Below, one piece after another: positions 1 through 9,910 of a stretch of 64,000 nucleotides of DNA (position 1 is the first letter of the stretch; every line of letters begins with the position of its first letter). Source of the DNA: Limnohabitans sp. DM1 (GTDB lineage Bacteria; Pseudomonadota; Gammaproteobacteria; Burkholderiales; Burkholderiaceae_C). Under the pieces are notes generated by a model. It worked only from the letters and a program-made list of their open reading frames with translations. It was not told the origin of the DNA and made no database searches. The translations under genes and the position numbers were made by a program. Where the stretch lies: assembly GCF_001269385.1 (NCBI RefSeq), contig NZ_CXOO01000045.1, positions 2,161 through 66,160 on the forward strand, given 5' to 3'.

Positions 1-980
1 GAAGACGCACAAGCCGCACTGAACACGGCAGTGACCAAGGCCACAGACGCCGCAACGGCCGCCACCGCCGCCGCTGCCGCAGCAACGGCCGCAGCAGGCG
101 CAGGCAAGGAGTCAGTGCCCGAATCGGTCACAGCCATTGCTGAGCAAGTGACGGCCGCCCACTCAGCCATCAACACGGCGACACAAAACAGTACAGCCAG
201 CGAAACGGCAACGGACGCGGAAGTGGCCAAGTACGTGAGCGCCGCAGAAGCCGCCGCTGCTGCATTGACCACTGCAACAAGCGATCTGAGCACCGCTCAG
301 TCGAACCTGGCCACCGCCAAAGCGGACATGACCAATATCCCCGCCACAGCCGAACAGATCAAAGCCGTGGAAGACGCACAAGCCGCACTGAACACGGCAG
401 TGACCAAGGCCACAGACGCCGCAACGGCCGCCACCGCCGCCGCTGCCGCGGCAACAGCCGCAGCAGGCGCAGGCAAGGAGTCAGTGCCCGAATCGGTCAC
501 AGCCATTGCTGGGCAAGTGACGGCCGCCCACTCAGCCATCAACACGGCGACACAAAACAGTGCAGCCAGCGAAACGGCAACGGACGCGGAAGTGGCCAAG
601 TACGTGAGCGCCGCAGAAGCCGCCGCTGCTGCATTGACCACTGCAACAAGCGATCTGAGCACCGCTCAGTCGAACCTGGCCACCGCCAAAGCAAACATGA
701 GCAGTAACCCCGCCACAGCCGAACAGATCAAAGCCGTGGAAGACGCACAAGCCGCACTGAACACGGCAGTGACCAAGGCCACAGACGCCGCAACGGCCGC
801 CACCGCCGCCGCTGCCGCAGCAACGGCCGCAGCAGGCGCAGGCAAGGAGTCAGTGCCCGAATCGGTCACAGCCATTGCTGAGCAAGTGACGGCCGCCCAC
901 TCAGCCATCAACACGGCGACACAAAACAGTGCAGCCAGCGAAACGGCAACGGACGCGGAAGTGGCCAAGTACGTGAGCGC
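1..980 (+). repeat. 369-bp tandem coding repeats in adhesin
   Basis: Direct repeats of 369 bp (123 codons) begin at 1, 370 and 739. The third copy runs only to about 980, where the sequence departs from the other two. Copies are nearly identical at the nucleotide level, with scattered changes (for example ADMTNIP versus ANMSSNP). Near identity implies recent expansion or gene conversion; copy number probably varies between strains and could be miscounted in short-read assemblies. More copies may lie upstream of the window. Confidence 0.9.
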
Positions 981-3900
981 AGCCACCGATGCCAACACAG
1001 CCTTAGCCACAGCACAAGGAGATTTCAACGCAGCGCAAAATGCTTTGGCAAGCGCTTTGTCAGACATGAGCGATCCTGCAACAACAACACAGTTGACAGC
1101 AGTGGAGACGGCAAAAGCCAACTTGCAAATAGCCTCAACTGCTTTGGCCACTGCAAGCACAACCGCTCAAACTGCAGTGAGTGCAGCCCAAGCCGCAGCC
1201 ACAGCTGCCAACGAAACGCCAGATCTTTCAGCAGTCACTGGCGCGATTACCACGGCAAACACCGCAACAGCCAGTGTCGGCAAAACAATTGCTATTGCGA
1301 CCATCGGGGCCGCAGCACAGGGAAATACGGCAACAGCCTCTTCACCTAGCGTCGCCGATTACGCTGCTGCGGGTGTGACAGTTGACCCAACGCGCTTGGC
1401 TTCCATGAACGATGCACTCAACGATGCAGACGTCAAAGCCAGCAACGTCAGCTCAACAAGCAACATTCAAAAGTTGGTGAATGGTTACAACGCCATTTTG
1501 ATGACGGCAGACGGTACGACTGGCAATGCTGGAATGTCGTCGCCCATGATGGCGGACTACGCAGCCATTGGGGTCAATGGTGTTGACACTGTAGACAAGG
1601 CGAGCTTGCTCAGTGACGCTATTGACGGCAAGAGCAATGAAGCGGTCGATACCGTGGCCGAAGTGCAAGCGCTGGCAGCTAATGTGAAAACAATCATGGA
1701 TGTTGCCGCGTTGAATTCCTCTAAGGCGCTGGATTACGGTACATATCCTGCCTTGCAAACCGCGCTGGCCAATTTGGGTATCACCGGAGTGAACGACTAC
1801 AACGTGGGTGCAGTTTGGGAGGCCATTCGTGACAGTGCGGACAACGGCTCTGGCGTGAATACGCTGAGCGATTTGCAAAGCAAGGTTAATAATGCGAACG
1901 ATCGACCCAAGTTGCTTTTTTCAAGCATCAGCGTGCCTGTGACAGAAGATACAGCCACGGTCATTACCGTCAGCGAGTTGCTCGCAGGTAAATCGTCAGA
2001 CCCTGATGCAGAATCGTTTGTAAAAGGCTTTGCAATTGATGGGCTGCAAACCAAGTCTACGCAAGGTGTATGGTCTTACAGCAAGGATGGTGGTTCTACA
2101 TGGATAGACGTTCCGACCACCGTGAGTGTCTCAAATGCTCTTTTCATCAATGCTGCCGACAAATTGAAATTTGTGCCTGAGGCTAACTACACCGGAACGG
2201 TCAGTCAATTATTGGGGCGCATTGTTGACAACACCTTACCCGATACAGCGACAGGGACCTTCGTTGCTGTGGCTAAATATGGGCGTTCTGGCGGTGCAAT
2301 GTCAGACGTTATCACCGTCTCACCTGTGATCACAGCAGTCAACGATGCACCAGTCGTGAATACATCAACAAAAATCAACATGCCTAGCCTACTCGAAGAT
2401 GCAGCAGTGCCTACAAATGGAAACACTACTGCTGGCGTGCTTGTCAGCAGTTTGATGGGGGCTGTTTCGGATGTTGAATCCAGTAACTTGGGTATGGCCA
2501 TCACAGGCATAGGTGGAGGTGGCACGCTTTATTACAGCCTCAACAATGGCGTGACTTGGAACAGCAAGACTGCAAACCAATTGACGCCCAACAACGCCTT
2601 ATTGCTCGATGGCAGCAGCCGAGTTTTCTATGCAGCTGGGGCCGACATCAATGGGCCTAAAACAGCTTTTTGGTACCGCGGTTGGGATAAAACCACGGGT
2701 CAAGTTGAGCTTTTGGTAGACACAGGCATCAATGGTGGTTCGACCGCTTATTCTTCTGCTTTCGGTTCTGTGGCCATTTCGATTACCGCGGTCAATGATG
2801 CGCCAGTGTTGGAAACCGGCACAGAGATCACCTACGCATTGCCACAAACAACCATCTCTGGATCGGCACCAACAGGCCAAGCGGGCATGCTGGTCAGCTC
2901 CTTGGTAGAAGATCGCATTGAGGACAAGGACACCCTATACATCAATCGGGGGATCGCCATCACGCATGTAGATACCAGCCGTGGCACGCTCTGGTACAGC
3001 CTTGATGATGGAACGACCTGGACACAGATCCAACCCAGTACATCGCTGAGCATGACCAACGCATTGTTGTTGGCACCAGACTCCGACAACCGCATATATT
3101 TTCAGCCCACACCAGGCTCTACCAATGAGACTTCCATTGCCGCTGCCCTGAAGTTTCGCGCTTGGGACCAAACCACTGGCACAGATGGCACCTTCGCCGA
3201 CACCACCGTCGCAGGAAGCACTGCGTTTTCAACCGCCGAAGCTTCGGTCAGCCAAGCAGTGGCGCCCGTGGTGATTGACCTCAACCGCGATGGCGTGCTG
3301 AGCTTTAGCCAAGTGGTGATGGACGTGGATGGCGATGGACACCTGGACCAAACTGCCTGGGCAGGCCCCAAAGACGGCGTTTTGGTATGGGACAAGTTGG
3401 GCGATGGCAAAGTCCACGACAACAGCCAATATGCATTCAGCCAATACGGTGCAGAAGGCAGCACCGACTTGCAAGGTTTGGCAGCAGGCTTTGACAGCAA
3501 CCACGACGGCGTGTTGGATGCCAAAGACACCAAGTTTGCCGAGTTCAAGGTGTGGCAAGACGCCAACCAAAACGGCGTAACCGATGCAGGCGAAATGCAC
3601 AGCTTGACAGATGCAGGCCTTGACTCCATCCAGCTCAACAGCGATGGCGTGCGCAGAAACCCCGCCTCGGGGGTCATCGAATTTGGTCACACCACGGCCA
3701 CGGCCACCGATGGCTCCAGTGTGTTGGTGTCTGATGCAGCTTTTGCTTACAGCGCTTTGGCCTACAGCGTGAACGGCGACAAGCTGAGCTTGTTGGGCGG
3801 CGACATGAACCTTGACTTTTCAAGCTTGGCGGCAACGCACAAAAACGTGGCTGAAGTTGATTTGACTGGCTCTGGTGCCAACACCTTGAAGCTCACGCTG

Positions 3901-4104
3901 AACGACGTGCTGGCCACGGCCACCACCAACGGCCTGCACAAGCTGACCTTGACAGGTGATGCGGACGATACGGTGGTCATGGACATGGCCCACTGGACGA
4001 AAACGGACGTGACGGTGACCGAAGGCAATCACACCTATGCGGTGTTCACCCACAGTGGGGGGAGCTTGTTCATTGATGAAGCAGTGCAGTTACACACCCT
4101 TTAA
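1..4104 (+). CDS. Large Ala/Thr-rich repeat adhesin, T1SS-type, 5' end missing
   Basis: The reading frame is open from base 1, so the N-terminus lies outside the window; at least 1367 residues are present. The first ~325 residues are long Ala/Thr/Glu-rich helical repeats (123-residue period). A linker follows, then three extracellular Ig/VCBS-like domains (roughly residues 650-1090), which carry AVNDAPV junctions and GTLWYSLDDG-type strands. The C-terminal ~270 residues hold several calcium-loop motifs (DLNRDGVLSF, DVDGDGHLD, DSNHDGVLD, DANQNGVTD) and end in a hydrophobic/acidic tail without a cell-wall anchor. This layout is typical of giant type I secreted adhesins of beta- and gammaproteobacteria that act in surface attachment or biofilm. 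Secretion route is inferred; no T1SS genes are in the window. Function as an adhesin is inferred from architecture. Confidence 0.8.
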   Translation, partial: EDAQAALNTAVTKATDAATAATAAAAAATAAAGAGKESVPESVTAIAEQVTAAHSAINTATQNSTASETATDAEVAKYVSAAEAAAAALTTATSDLSTAQSNLATAKADMTNIPATAEQIKAVEDAQAALNTAVTKATDAATAATAAAAAATAAAGAGKESVPESVTAIAGQVTAAHSAINTATQNSAASETATDAEVAKYVSAAEAAAAALTTATSDLSTAQSNLATAKANMSSNPATAEQIKAVEDAQAALNTAVTKATDAATAATAAAAAATAAAGAGKESVPESVTAIAEQVTAAHSAINTATQNSAASETATDAEVAKYVSAATDANTALATAQGDFNAAQNALASALSDMSDPATTTQLTAVETAKANLQIASTALATASTTAQTAVSAAQAAATAANETPDLSAVTGAITTANTATASVGKTIAIATIGAAAQGNTATASSPSVADYAAAGVTVDPTRLASMNDALNDADVKASNVSSTSNIQKLVNGYNAILMTADGTTGNAGMSSPMMADYAAIGVNGVDTVDKASLLSDAIDGKSNEAVDTVAEVQALAANVKTIMDVAALNSSKALDYGTYPALQTALANLGITGVNDYNVGAVWEAIRDSADNGSGVNTLSDLQSKVNNANDRPKLLFSSISVPVTEDTATVITVSELLAGKSSDPDAESFVKGFAIDGLQTKSTQGVWSYSKDGGSTWIDVPTTVSVSNALFINAADKLKFVPEANYTGTVSQLLGRIVDNTLPDTATGTFVAVAKYGRSGGAMSDVITVSPVITAVNDAPVVNTSTKINMPSLLEDAAVPTNGNTTAGVLVSSLMGAVSDVESSNLGMAITGIGGGGTLYYSLNNGVTWNSKTANQLTPNNALLLDGSSRVFYAAGADINGPKTAFWYRGWDKTTGQVELLVDTGINGGSTAYSSAFGSVAISITAVNDAPVLETGTEITYALPQTTISGSAPTGQAGMLVSSLVEDRIEDKDTLYINRGIAITHVDTSRGTLWYSLDDGTTWTQIQPSTSLSMTNALLLAPDSDNRIYFQPTPGSTNETSIAAALKFRAWDQTTGTDGTFADTTVAGSTAFSTAEASVSQAVAPVVIDLNRDGVLSFSQVVMDVDGDGHLDQTAWAGPKDGVLVWDKLGDGKVHDNSQYAFSQYGAEGSTDLQGLAAGFDSNHDGVLDAKDTKFAEFKVWQDANQNGVTDAGEMHSLTDAGLDSIQLNSDGVRRNPASGVIEFGHTTATATDGSSVLVSDAAFAYSALAYSVNGDKLSLLGGDMNLDFSSLAATHKNVAEVDLTGSGANTLKLTLNDVLATATTNGLHKLTLTGDADDTVVMDMAHWTKTDVTVTEGNHTYAVFTHSGGSLFIDEAVQLHTL

Positions 4105-4137
4105 GCCATAGGACTGGCGTCCTAGGTCATCCGACTG

Positions 4138-4217
4138 TCATCGCGATAAGTGAAGCGACGATCCAGTGGCGGCGCCTGCGCAACCACTGGATTGCCGCGC
4201 TTCGCTCGCAATGACGC
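4138..4217. repeat. REP-like palindromic intergenic element
   Basis: This intergenic element lies after the adhesin stop. Arms ATCCAGTGG (4161-4169) and CCACTGGAT (4184-4192) are perfect complements, extended by GAAGCG (4152-4157) and CGCTTC (4198-4203). The outer text, 'gcgaagcg ... gcaatgacg' on one strand, resembles the GTCATTGCGAGCGAAGCG repeats scattered in many proteobacterial genomes. It lies between convergent genes and could act as a transcription stop for both; no U-tract is present, so that is only a possibility. Confidence 0.6.
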
Positions 4218-4269
4218 AGCCGTGGTGAGCCAGCGTCTGCGCGTGCGCAAGCAAAAGGGTTGGGGGTAC

Positions 4270-4857
4270 TCAGGCCAATTGCAGAAATTCGAGAATTTCT
4301 GGCAGGTAGTCGTCGAAATCGCTCAAGGCATGGTCGCTGCCCTCGATCAAGCGCACATGGCCGCTTTGGTGAGTGGTCAGCATTTCGCGCCAGTCCAGCA
4401 CTTCGTCGCCCTTGGCGATCAACGCCAGGGTGTGGGCCGGGGTGGTCTGTGACTGAGCTTGCAATTCAAGCAACTCTTGCACGTAGGCTGCCTCGAAAAA
4501 CACGCTTTGGTACGGGTCGTGCCAGGCTGGGTGTTCGCCAATGTAGGCCGCCAGATCACGCGCGGGGTTCACCGCCGGGTTGATCAGCACAGCCGGACAG
4601 CCCAGGTGCCGTGCCAGCCAGGCGGCGTAAAAACCGCCCAGGGATGAACCCATCAAAGCCGTATTGGCCAAGGGCCAGTCCGCCACCCCCGCCAGCAAGA
4701 AGTCCATGGCTTGCCGGGGCGAAGCAGGCAACTGCGGACACCACCAGGTCACCCCGGGGTACTGCGCGGCAACAAGAGCGGCCATTTTGCGGGCTTTGAC
4801 CGACTGCGGCGAAGAGCGAAAACCGTGCAGGTAGAGCAAATGGGTTGTTTTTTGCAT
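4270..4857 (-). CDS. YqiA/YcfP-family alpha/beta hydrolase (esterase)
   Basis: A small alpha/beta hydrolase of about 195 residues. It opens with the YLHGF oxyanion-type strand, has the nucleophile elbow GSSLGG near residue 70, an Asp in KGDEVLDW and the His in GSDHAL near the C-terminus. That is a full Ser-Asp-His set and fits the UPF0227/YqiA esterase family, which has short-chain acyl-esterase activity; the natural substrate is unknown. The chosen start is MQKTTHLL; an upstream in-frame Met at 4875 adds six residues without clear support. It stands alone, downstream of kup. Confidence 0.8.
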   Translation of the reverse strand: MQKTTHLLYLHGFRSSPQSVKARKMAALVAAQYPGVTWWCPQLPASPRQAMDFLLAGVADWPLANTALMGSSLGGFYAAWLARHLGCPAVLINPAVNPARDLAAYIGEHPAWHDPYQSVFFEAAYVQELLELQAQSQTTPAHTLALIAKGDEVLDWREMLTTHQSGHVRLIEGSDHALSDFDDYLPEILEFLQLA

Positions 4858-4914
4858 GGCGTCAACGGGCCCCACGGGGCCGTGGTGATGGGGGAGCCAC
4901 CAGGTTCAACAAAG

Positions 4915-4942
4915 ATGTCAGACTCTGTGAGTGCAGACCTAC
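4915..4942. repeat. Dispersed TGTCGGA...CCGACCTAC hairpin, decayed copy
   Basis: ATGTCAGACTC and GAGTGCAGACCTAC face each other around a 3-nt loop. The same dyad, with GTCGG/CCGAC arms, recurs at 9739-9844, 29192-29305 and 57331-57354, so this is a decayed member of a dispersed intergenic family. It lies between kup and the esterase gene and may contribute to transcription termination or mRNA end stability. Confidence 0.5.
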
Positions 4943-4970
4943 AAGTTCGGCCCTCTTGGCGGAAAGCTAG

Positions 4971-6839
4971 TCAAATCTCGATTTTGGAGCCCAGCTCGAC
5001 CACCGCATTGGTGGGCAGATTCAAAAACGCGGCCGCGCCGCTGGCGTTGTGGTGCATCTGGGCAAAGAGTTTTTCGCGCCAGGGAGCCATGCCGCCGCCG
5101 ATGGTGGGGATCACGATGTCGCGTGACAGGAAGTAGCTGGTCGTCATCGGGTCAAGCTTATAGCCCTCGCCTTCGATGGTGGCCAGGGCCGAGGGCAGAT
5201 CGGGGTTGTCCTTGAAGCCGTAGTTCACGATGACTTGCCAACAGTCATGTCCCAGCGGTGTCACATCCAGACGCTCTTGGGCATCGATGCGCGGCACTTC
5301 GTGGCTGCGCACGGTGACAAACAGGTTGCGTTCGTGCAGCACTTTGTTGTGCTTCAAGTTGTGCAGCAAGGCGTTGGGGACATTGCCAGACTCGGCCGTG
5401 AGGAACACGGCCGTGCCCTCTACCCGTGTGGGCGGCGAAATGAACACCGCCTCCAGAAAATCCGTCAGGCGCAAGGCGTCCGAGCGCAAAGAGTCATTGA
5501 GCAAGCGTCGCCCGTCGTGCCAGGTCAGCATCAGGGTGAACACCGCTGCACCGATCAAGAGCGGGAACCAACCGCCTTCAAACAGCTTGAGCAAGTTGGA
5601 CGCCCAAAAGGCCAGATCGACCACAAAGAAAAAACCGGTGGCACCGATGCACAGCGCCAGCGGCAGCTTCCATGCGTAGCGGATCACAAAGAAGGTGAGC
5701 ACCGTGGTGATCAGCATGTCGGTGCACACCGCAATGCCGTAAGCTGCAGCCAGGTTGCTCGACGACTTGAACATGACCACCGCCAGCACGATGGCCACAA
5801 ACAAGCCCCAGTTCACAAAAGGCATGTAGATTTGGCCGGTGTCGGTCTCGCTGGTGTGCAGCACCTGCAGGCGCGGCAGATAACCCAGCTGAATGACCTG
5901 TTTGGTCACACTGAATGCGCCCGAAATCAAGGCTTGCGAGGCGATCACCGTGGCCATGGTGGCCAGGCCCACCAAGGGCAGCAAGGCCCAGTCGGGGGCC
6001 ATCAGGTAAAAGGGGTTTTTGACGGCTTCGGGGTTGGACAACAACAAGGCGCCTTGGCCGAAATAGTTGAGGGTCAGGCAGGGCATGACCACGCTGAACC
6101 AGGCCAGGCGAATCGGTTTTTTGCCAAAGTGGCCCATGTCGGCATACAGCGCTTCACCACCCGTGACGCACAAGACCACCGCGCCCAGAATGATGAAGGT
6201 GGTGCCCGGCTCGTTCCACATGAAGCCCAGCGCGTAATGTGGGCTGATGGCCAGCAAAATTTCGGGGTGATGCACGATGTGCGAGACCCCCAACACCGCG
6301 ATGGTGGCAAACCAGACCAAGGTGATGGGGCCAAAGAATTTGCCAATGCCTGCCGTGCCGCGTTTTTGCACCCAAAACAGCAAGAACAAAATCACCAGCG
6401 TGAGTGGGATCACTGACTTTTTAAAGGCGGGCGAGATGACTTCCAGGCCCTCCACGGCCGACAGCACTGAAATCGCCGGAGTGATCACCCCGTCGCCATA
6501 AAACAGGCAGGTGCCAAAGATGCCCACCACCAGCAAGACCTTGCGCAGCTGTGGCCGGTCTTTGACCGATTGCGAGGCCAGCGCCAGCATGGCCACCAGA
6601 CCGCCCTCGCCGTGGTTGTCGGCCCGCAGCACCAGCACCACGTATTTGACCGAGACGATGGTGGTCAGGGTCCAGAAAAAGATGGAAAGGATGCCGTAGA
6701 CGTTTTCGTGGGTGAACGGCACATGGCCGGAGCCAAACACCTCTTTCATGGCGTACAGCACGCTGGTGCCGATGTCGCCGTAAACCACGCCAATGGCGCC
6801 CAAGGTCAGTGCAGCGAGTGAGGATTTTGTAGAAGACAC
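4971..6839 (-). CDS. kup: Kup potassium uptake transporter
   Basis: 622 residues, the usual length for the Kup/HAK/KUP family of low-affinity K+/H+ symporters in the inner membrane. The N-terminal signature [18 protein letters not shown] is present near residues 13-30, followed by about 12 predicted membrane spans up to residue ~450. A soluble C-terminal domain of roughly 160 residues follows. Motifs [18 protein letters not shown] and [13 protein letters not shown] are characteristic of the family. It is monocistronic, separated from gshA by a terminator. Assignment is confident from sequence; physiological role (bulk K+ supply) is from family knowledge. Confidence 0.96.
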   Translation of the reverse strand: MSSTKSSLAALTLGAIGVVYGDIGTSVLYAMKEVFGSGHVPFTHENVYGILSIFFWTLTTIVSVKYVVLVLRADNHGEGGLVAMLALASQSVKDRPQLRKVLLVVGIFGTCLFYGDGVITPAISVLSAVEGLEVISPAFKKSVIPLTLVILFLLFWVQKRGTAGIGKFFGPITLVWFATIAVLGVSHIVHHPEILLAISPHYALGFMWNEPGTTFIILGAVVLCVTGGEALYADMGHFGKKPIRLAWFSVVMPCLTLNYFGQGALLLSNPEAVKNPFYLMAPDWALLPLVGLATMATVIASQALISGAFSVTKQVIQLGYLPRLQVLHTSETDTGQIYMPFVNWGLFVAIVLAVVMFKSSSNLAAAYGIAVCTDMLITTVLTFFVIRYAWKLPLALCIGATGFFFVVDLAFWASNLLKLFEGGWFPLLIGAAVFTLMLTWHDGRRLLNDSLRSDALRLTDFLEAVFISPPTRVEGTAVFLTAESGNVPNALLHNLKHNKVLHERNLFVTVRSHEVPRIDAQERLDVTPLGHDCWQVIVNYGFKDNPDLPSALATIEGEGYKLDPMTTSYFLSRDIVIPTIGGGMAPWREKLFAQMHHNASGAAAFLNLPTNAVVELGSKIEI

Positions 6840-6840
6840 A

Positions 6841-6870
6841 AAAAAACAGCCTGACCGGGGTCAGGCTTTT
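6841..6870 (-). terminator. Intrinsic terminator after gshA
   Basis: AGCCTGAC (6848-6855) pairs with GTCAGGCT (6860-6867) around a CGGG loop. Read on the minus strand the stem is followed by a run of seven T. It lies between the gshA stop and the kup start, and the flanking A and T runs make it possibly bidirectional. Confidence 0.8.
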
Positions 6871-6954
6871 GATGACTGAGATGCGCGCTATTTTGCGCCT
6901 GTTCAAGGATAAATGTCACCGTTGATCAGTGCAATTTGTTGCAGCGCAACAACT

Positions 6955-8250
6955 TTAGTCATACACCTCGGCTTCGGGGTCTGTCGCTTCCAATTCGTAA
7001 CTGGCCGCCAGCATGGCCAGGCGACCAATGACGCCATACATGTAAAAGCGATTGGGCACGCTGGCACCGGGTTTGACGCCCGGCTGGGGCAAATGCGGGC
7101 TTTCGGCAAAGGCCAAAGGCACAAAGCTGGCGCCCGGGGCGTTGAGGTTCTCGTCCACGCCGCGCTCGGCGTGCACACGGTAAAAACCGCCCACCACGTA
7201 GCGGTCCATCATGTAGACCACCGGCTCGGCCACGGCGTCGTTGATGCGCTCGTTGGTCAGCACGCCTTCCTGGATGATCACATCGTTGACGGTCTGGCCG
7301 TCCTTGATGACGTTCATCTTGTTGCGGGTTTTGCGGTTGAGTTGTTCCAGATCGGCCACATCGCGCACGGTCATGATGCCCATGCCATAGGTGCCGTTGT
7401 CGGCCTTGACGACCACAAACGGCTTTTCGTTGATGCCGTATTCCTTGTATTTGCGCTTGATTTTGGTCAGCAGCGCGTCCACATTGCTGCGCAGGCAGTC
7501 CATGCCCGTGCCTTCGGCAAAGTTCACATCGCCGCACTGGCTGAACATCGGGTTGATGAGCCAGGGGTCAATGCCCAGCAGTTTGCCAAAGCGCTTGGCC
7601 ACTTCTTCATAGCTCTGGAAATGCTTGGTCTTGCGGCGCACGCTCCAGCCTGCGTGCAGGGGCGGCAGCAAAAACTGCTCGTGCAGCTCTTCCAGAATGC
7701 CCGGGGCACCGGCTGACAGGTCGTTGTTGAGCAAGATGGTGCAGGGGTCGAAGTCTTTGAGGCCCAGGCGGTGCTGGCTGCGCACCACAGGCTCGAGCGT
7801 CACGCTCTCGCCGTTGGGCAGCTCGATGGTGGTGGTTTCCTTGATCTCGGGGTTGATCGAGCCCAGGCGCACGTTCAGGCCAGCCATGTGGAAGATGCGC
7901 TGCAGCTGCGCCACATTGGTCAGGTAAAAGGTGTTGCGCGTGTGGTTTTCGGGAATGATCAGCAGGTTTTTGGCCTCGGGGCAGATCTTTTCGATGGCCG
8001 CTTGCGCCGCCTGCACGGCCAAAGGCAGCATTTCGGGCGTCAGGTTGTTCCAGCCGCCGGGGTAAAGGTTGGTGTCCACCGGCGCGAGCTTGAAGCCGGC
8101 ATTGCGGATGTCCACCGAGGTGTAGAACGGGGGCGTGTGCTCCATCCACTCCAGACGGAACCAGCGCTCGATGGCGGGCATGGAGTCGAGGATGCGCTGC
8201 TCCAGCTCATTGATGGGGCCGGTCAGGGCGGTGACGAGATGAGGAACCAT
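6955..8250 (-). CDS. gshA: Glutamate-cysteine ligase, betaproteobacterial ATP-grasp type
   Basis: 431 residues. It catalyses the first step of glutathione synthesis, ATP-dependent joining of L-glutamate gamma-carboxyl to L-cysteine, in the cytosol. The sequence matches the GshA family found mainly in beta- and some gammaproteobacteria, distinct from the E. coli type: conserved TPPFYTSVDIRNAGFKLAPV, PGGWNNL, IIPENHTRN and the ATP-grasp-like FVVVKADNGTYGMG. Start MVPHLVTAL at 8250 was chosen because it begins at the conserved domain; an upstream Met at 8280 adds ten residues unlike the family. It ends in an intrinsic terminator. Confidence 0.93.
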   Translation of the reverse strand: MVPHLVTALTGPINELEQRILDSMPAIERWFRLEWMEHTPPFYTSVDIRNAGFKLAPVDTNLYPGGWNNLTPEMLPLAVQAAQAAIEKICPEAKNLLIIPENHTRNTFYLTNVAQLQRIFHMAGLNVRLGSINPEIKETTTIELPNGESVTLEPVVRSQHRLGLKDFDPCTILLNNDLSAGAPGILEELHEQFLLPPLHAGWSVRRKTKHFQSYEEVAKRFGKLLGIDPWLINPMFSQCGDVNFAEGTGMDCLRSNVDALLTKIKRKYKEYGINEKPFVVVKADNGTYGMGIMTVRDVADLEQLNRKTRNKMNVIKDGQTVNDVIIQEGVLTNERINDAVAEPVVYMMDRYVVGGFYRVHAERGVDENLNAPGASFVPLAFAESPHLPQPGVKPGASVPNRFYMYGVIGRLAMLAASYELEATDPEAEVYD

Positions 8251-8347
8251 GGACTTGCCTTCAGTGAACCAAAAAATCAAAGTGATGATATGTGGGCGGT
8301 CTGGCGCATTGCAAGCGCCAAGCGGACAACCGCCCCACAGGGTGTGA

Positions 8348-9628
8348 TCAAGCGCGCACTTCGCCCTCGCCCAGCACCACGTACTTGAGCGAGGTCAGGC
8401 CCTCGATGCCCACGGGGCCCCGGGCGTGGAACTTGTCGGTGCTGATGCCGATCTCGGCTCCCAGCCCATACTCAAAGCCATCGGCAAAGCGGGTGCTGGC
8501 ATTGACCATGACGCTGGCCGAGTCCACCTCGCGCAAAAAGCGCTGGGCGTGCATGTGGTCGCGGGTCAGGATGGCTTCGGTGTGGTGGCTGCTGTAGTGG
8601 TTAATGTGGGCAATCGCCTCGTCCACCCCTTCAAGCACCTTGATGCTGATGATGGGCGCCAGGTATTCCTCGAACCAGTCCTGCTCGATCGCGTCTTTCA
8701 AATTGGCCCCAGTGACCTGGCTCAAGATGGCCTTGGCTTTGGGGCAACAACGCATTTCCACGCCTTTGGCGGCATAGATGGCACCGATTTTGGGCAAGAA
8801 TTCACCCGCCACGCCACGCGCCACCAGCAGGCTTTCGCTGGCGTTACAGGGGCTGTATTTTTGGGTTTTGGCGTTGTCGGCCACCCGGACCGCCATGTCG
8901 ATGTCGCAGGGGTCATCCACATAGGTGTGGCAGTTGCCGTCCAGGTGCTTGATCACAGGCACTTTGGCTTCCGCGCTGATGCGCTCAATGAGGCCCTTGC
9001 CGCCACGGGGAATGACCACATCCACAAACTGCGGCATGGTGATGAGCTGGCCTACGGCGGCGCGGTCGGTGGTTTGCACCATCTGCACCGCATTAACGGG
9101 CAGGCCGCTCTCGGTCAAGGCTTGCTGCACCAGCTTGGCCAAGGCCTTGTTCGATTCAATCGCCTCGGAGCCGCCGCGCAGGATGCAGGCGTTGCCGCTT
9201 TTGATGGACAGGCTGGCCGCTTCAATGGTCACGTTGGGGCGACTCTCGAAAATCATGCCAAACACGCCAATCGGCACCCGCATCTGGCCCACGCGGATGC
9301 CACTGGGCATCTGCTTCATGCCGAGGATTTCGCCAATGACATCGGGCATGGCGGCCAGTTGCTCGCAGCCTTGGGCGCAGGTTTCCAGCACTTTAGGGGT
9401 GAGTTTGAGTCGGTCCACCATCGGCTCAGACAAGCCATTGGCTTGGGCTCGGGCCAGGTCTTTGGCGTTATCGGCTTGCAGGGCCTGCATGTTTTCACGC
9501 AACAAAGCAGCCAAATGGCGCAAGGCCTGGTTTTTGGTGGCAGCCGATGCCTTGGCCATCAGGGCCGAGGCTTGCTTGGCCTGCTGGCCAAGGGTTTGGA
9601 CATGTTCGACGGTATTCAGTTCAGTCAT
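8348..9628 (-). CDS. proA: Glutamate-5-semialdehyde dehydrogenase (gamma-glutamyl phosphate reductase)
   Basis: 426 residues, normal for ProA. It reduces gamma-glutamyl phosphate to glutamate-5-semialdehyde with NADPH in proline synthesis. The aldehyde dehydrogenase-fold catalytic Cys is visible in [12 protein letters not shown] (Cys ~261), with the NADP-binding strand [14 protein letters not shown] near 121-134 and [10 protein letters not shown] near 205-214. No proB is adjacent; it follows holA in the common Burkholderiales order leuS-lptE-holA-proA, separated here by ~280 bp containing a dispersed hairpin repeat. Confidence 0.96.
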   Translation of the reverse strand: MTELNTVEHVQTLGQQAKQASALMAKASAATKNQALRHLAALLRENMQALQADNAKDLARAQANGLSEPMVDRLKLTPKVLETCAQGCEQLAAMPDVIGEILGMKQMPSGIRVGQMRVPIGVFGMIFESRPNVTIEAASLSIKSGNACILRGGSEAIESNKALAKLVQQALTESGLPVNAVQMVQTTDRAAVGQLITMPQFVDVVIPRGGKGLIERISAEAKVPVIKHLDGNCHTYVDDPCDIDMAVRVADNAKTQKYSPCNASESLLVARGVAGEFLPKIGAIYAAKGVEMRCCPKAKAILSQVTGANLKDAIEQDWFEEYLAPIISIKVLEGVDEAIAHINHYSSHHTEAILTRDHMHAQRFLREVDSASVMVNASTRFADGFEYGLGAEIGISTDKFHARGPVGIEGLTSLKYVVLGEGEVRA

Positions 9629-9738
9629 CCGGCCATTTTCGCAGATGCGCAGGCCGGATTTTTTGAAAGAAATATGAAGCCGCTTTGAGGGTTTATCAGG
9701 TCAGCGCCGAGGCCGCAGACAAGGGTGGATTGGGGTCT

Positions 9739-9844
9739 GTAGGTCGGTGGTCGGAGACCCCGACATGGGCAAACCACGCGCTCAGGCCCCTGCCGGCGGT
9801 ATGGGTGATCGGGGCAATGTCGGACTCTTCGAGTGCCGACCTAC
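9739..9844. repeat. Paired copies of dispersed GTCGG/CCGAC hairpin element
   Basis: Two oppositely oriented copies of the same dyad, 9739-9767 (GTAGGTCGG...CCCGACAT) and 9817-9844 (ATGTCGGACTC...GTGCCGACCTAC), face each other across about 50 bp. This makes a composite inverted repeat between holA and proA. Matching dyads occur at 4915, 29192-29305 and 57331. The paired layout resembles a small non-autonomous mobile element (REP doublet/MITE). No target-site duplication could be identified by eye. Confidence 0.6.
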
Positions 9845-9910
9845 GGGGGCATTTTTCGGTGGTGAAACGGATGGACCAACGTGCAACGCTTATTTGGCGC
9901 TGGGACAGGC

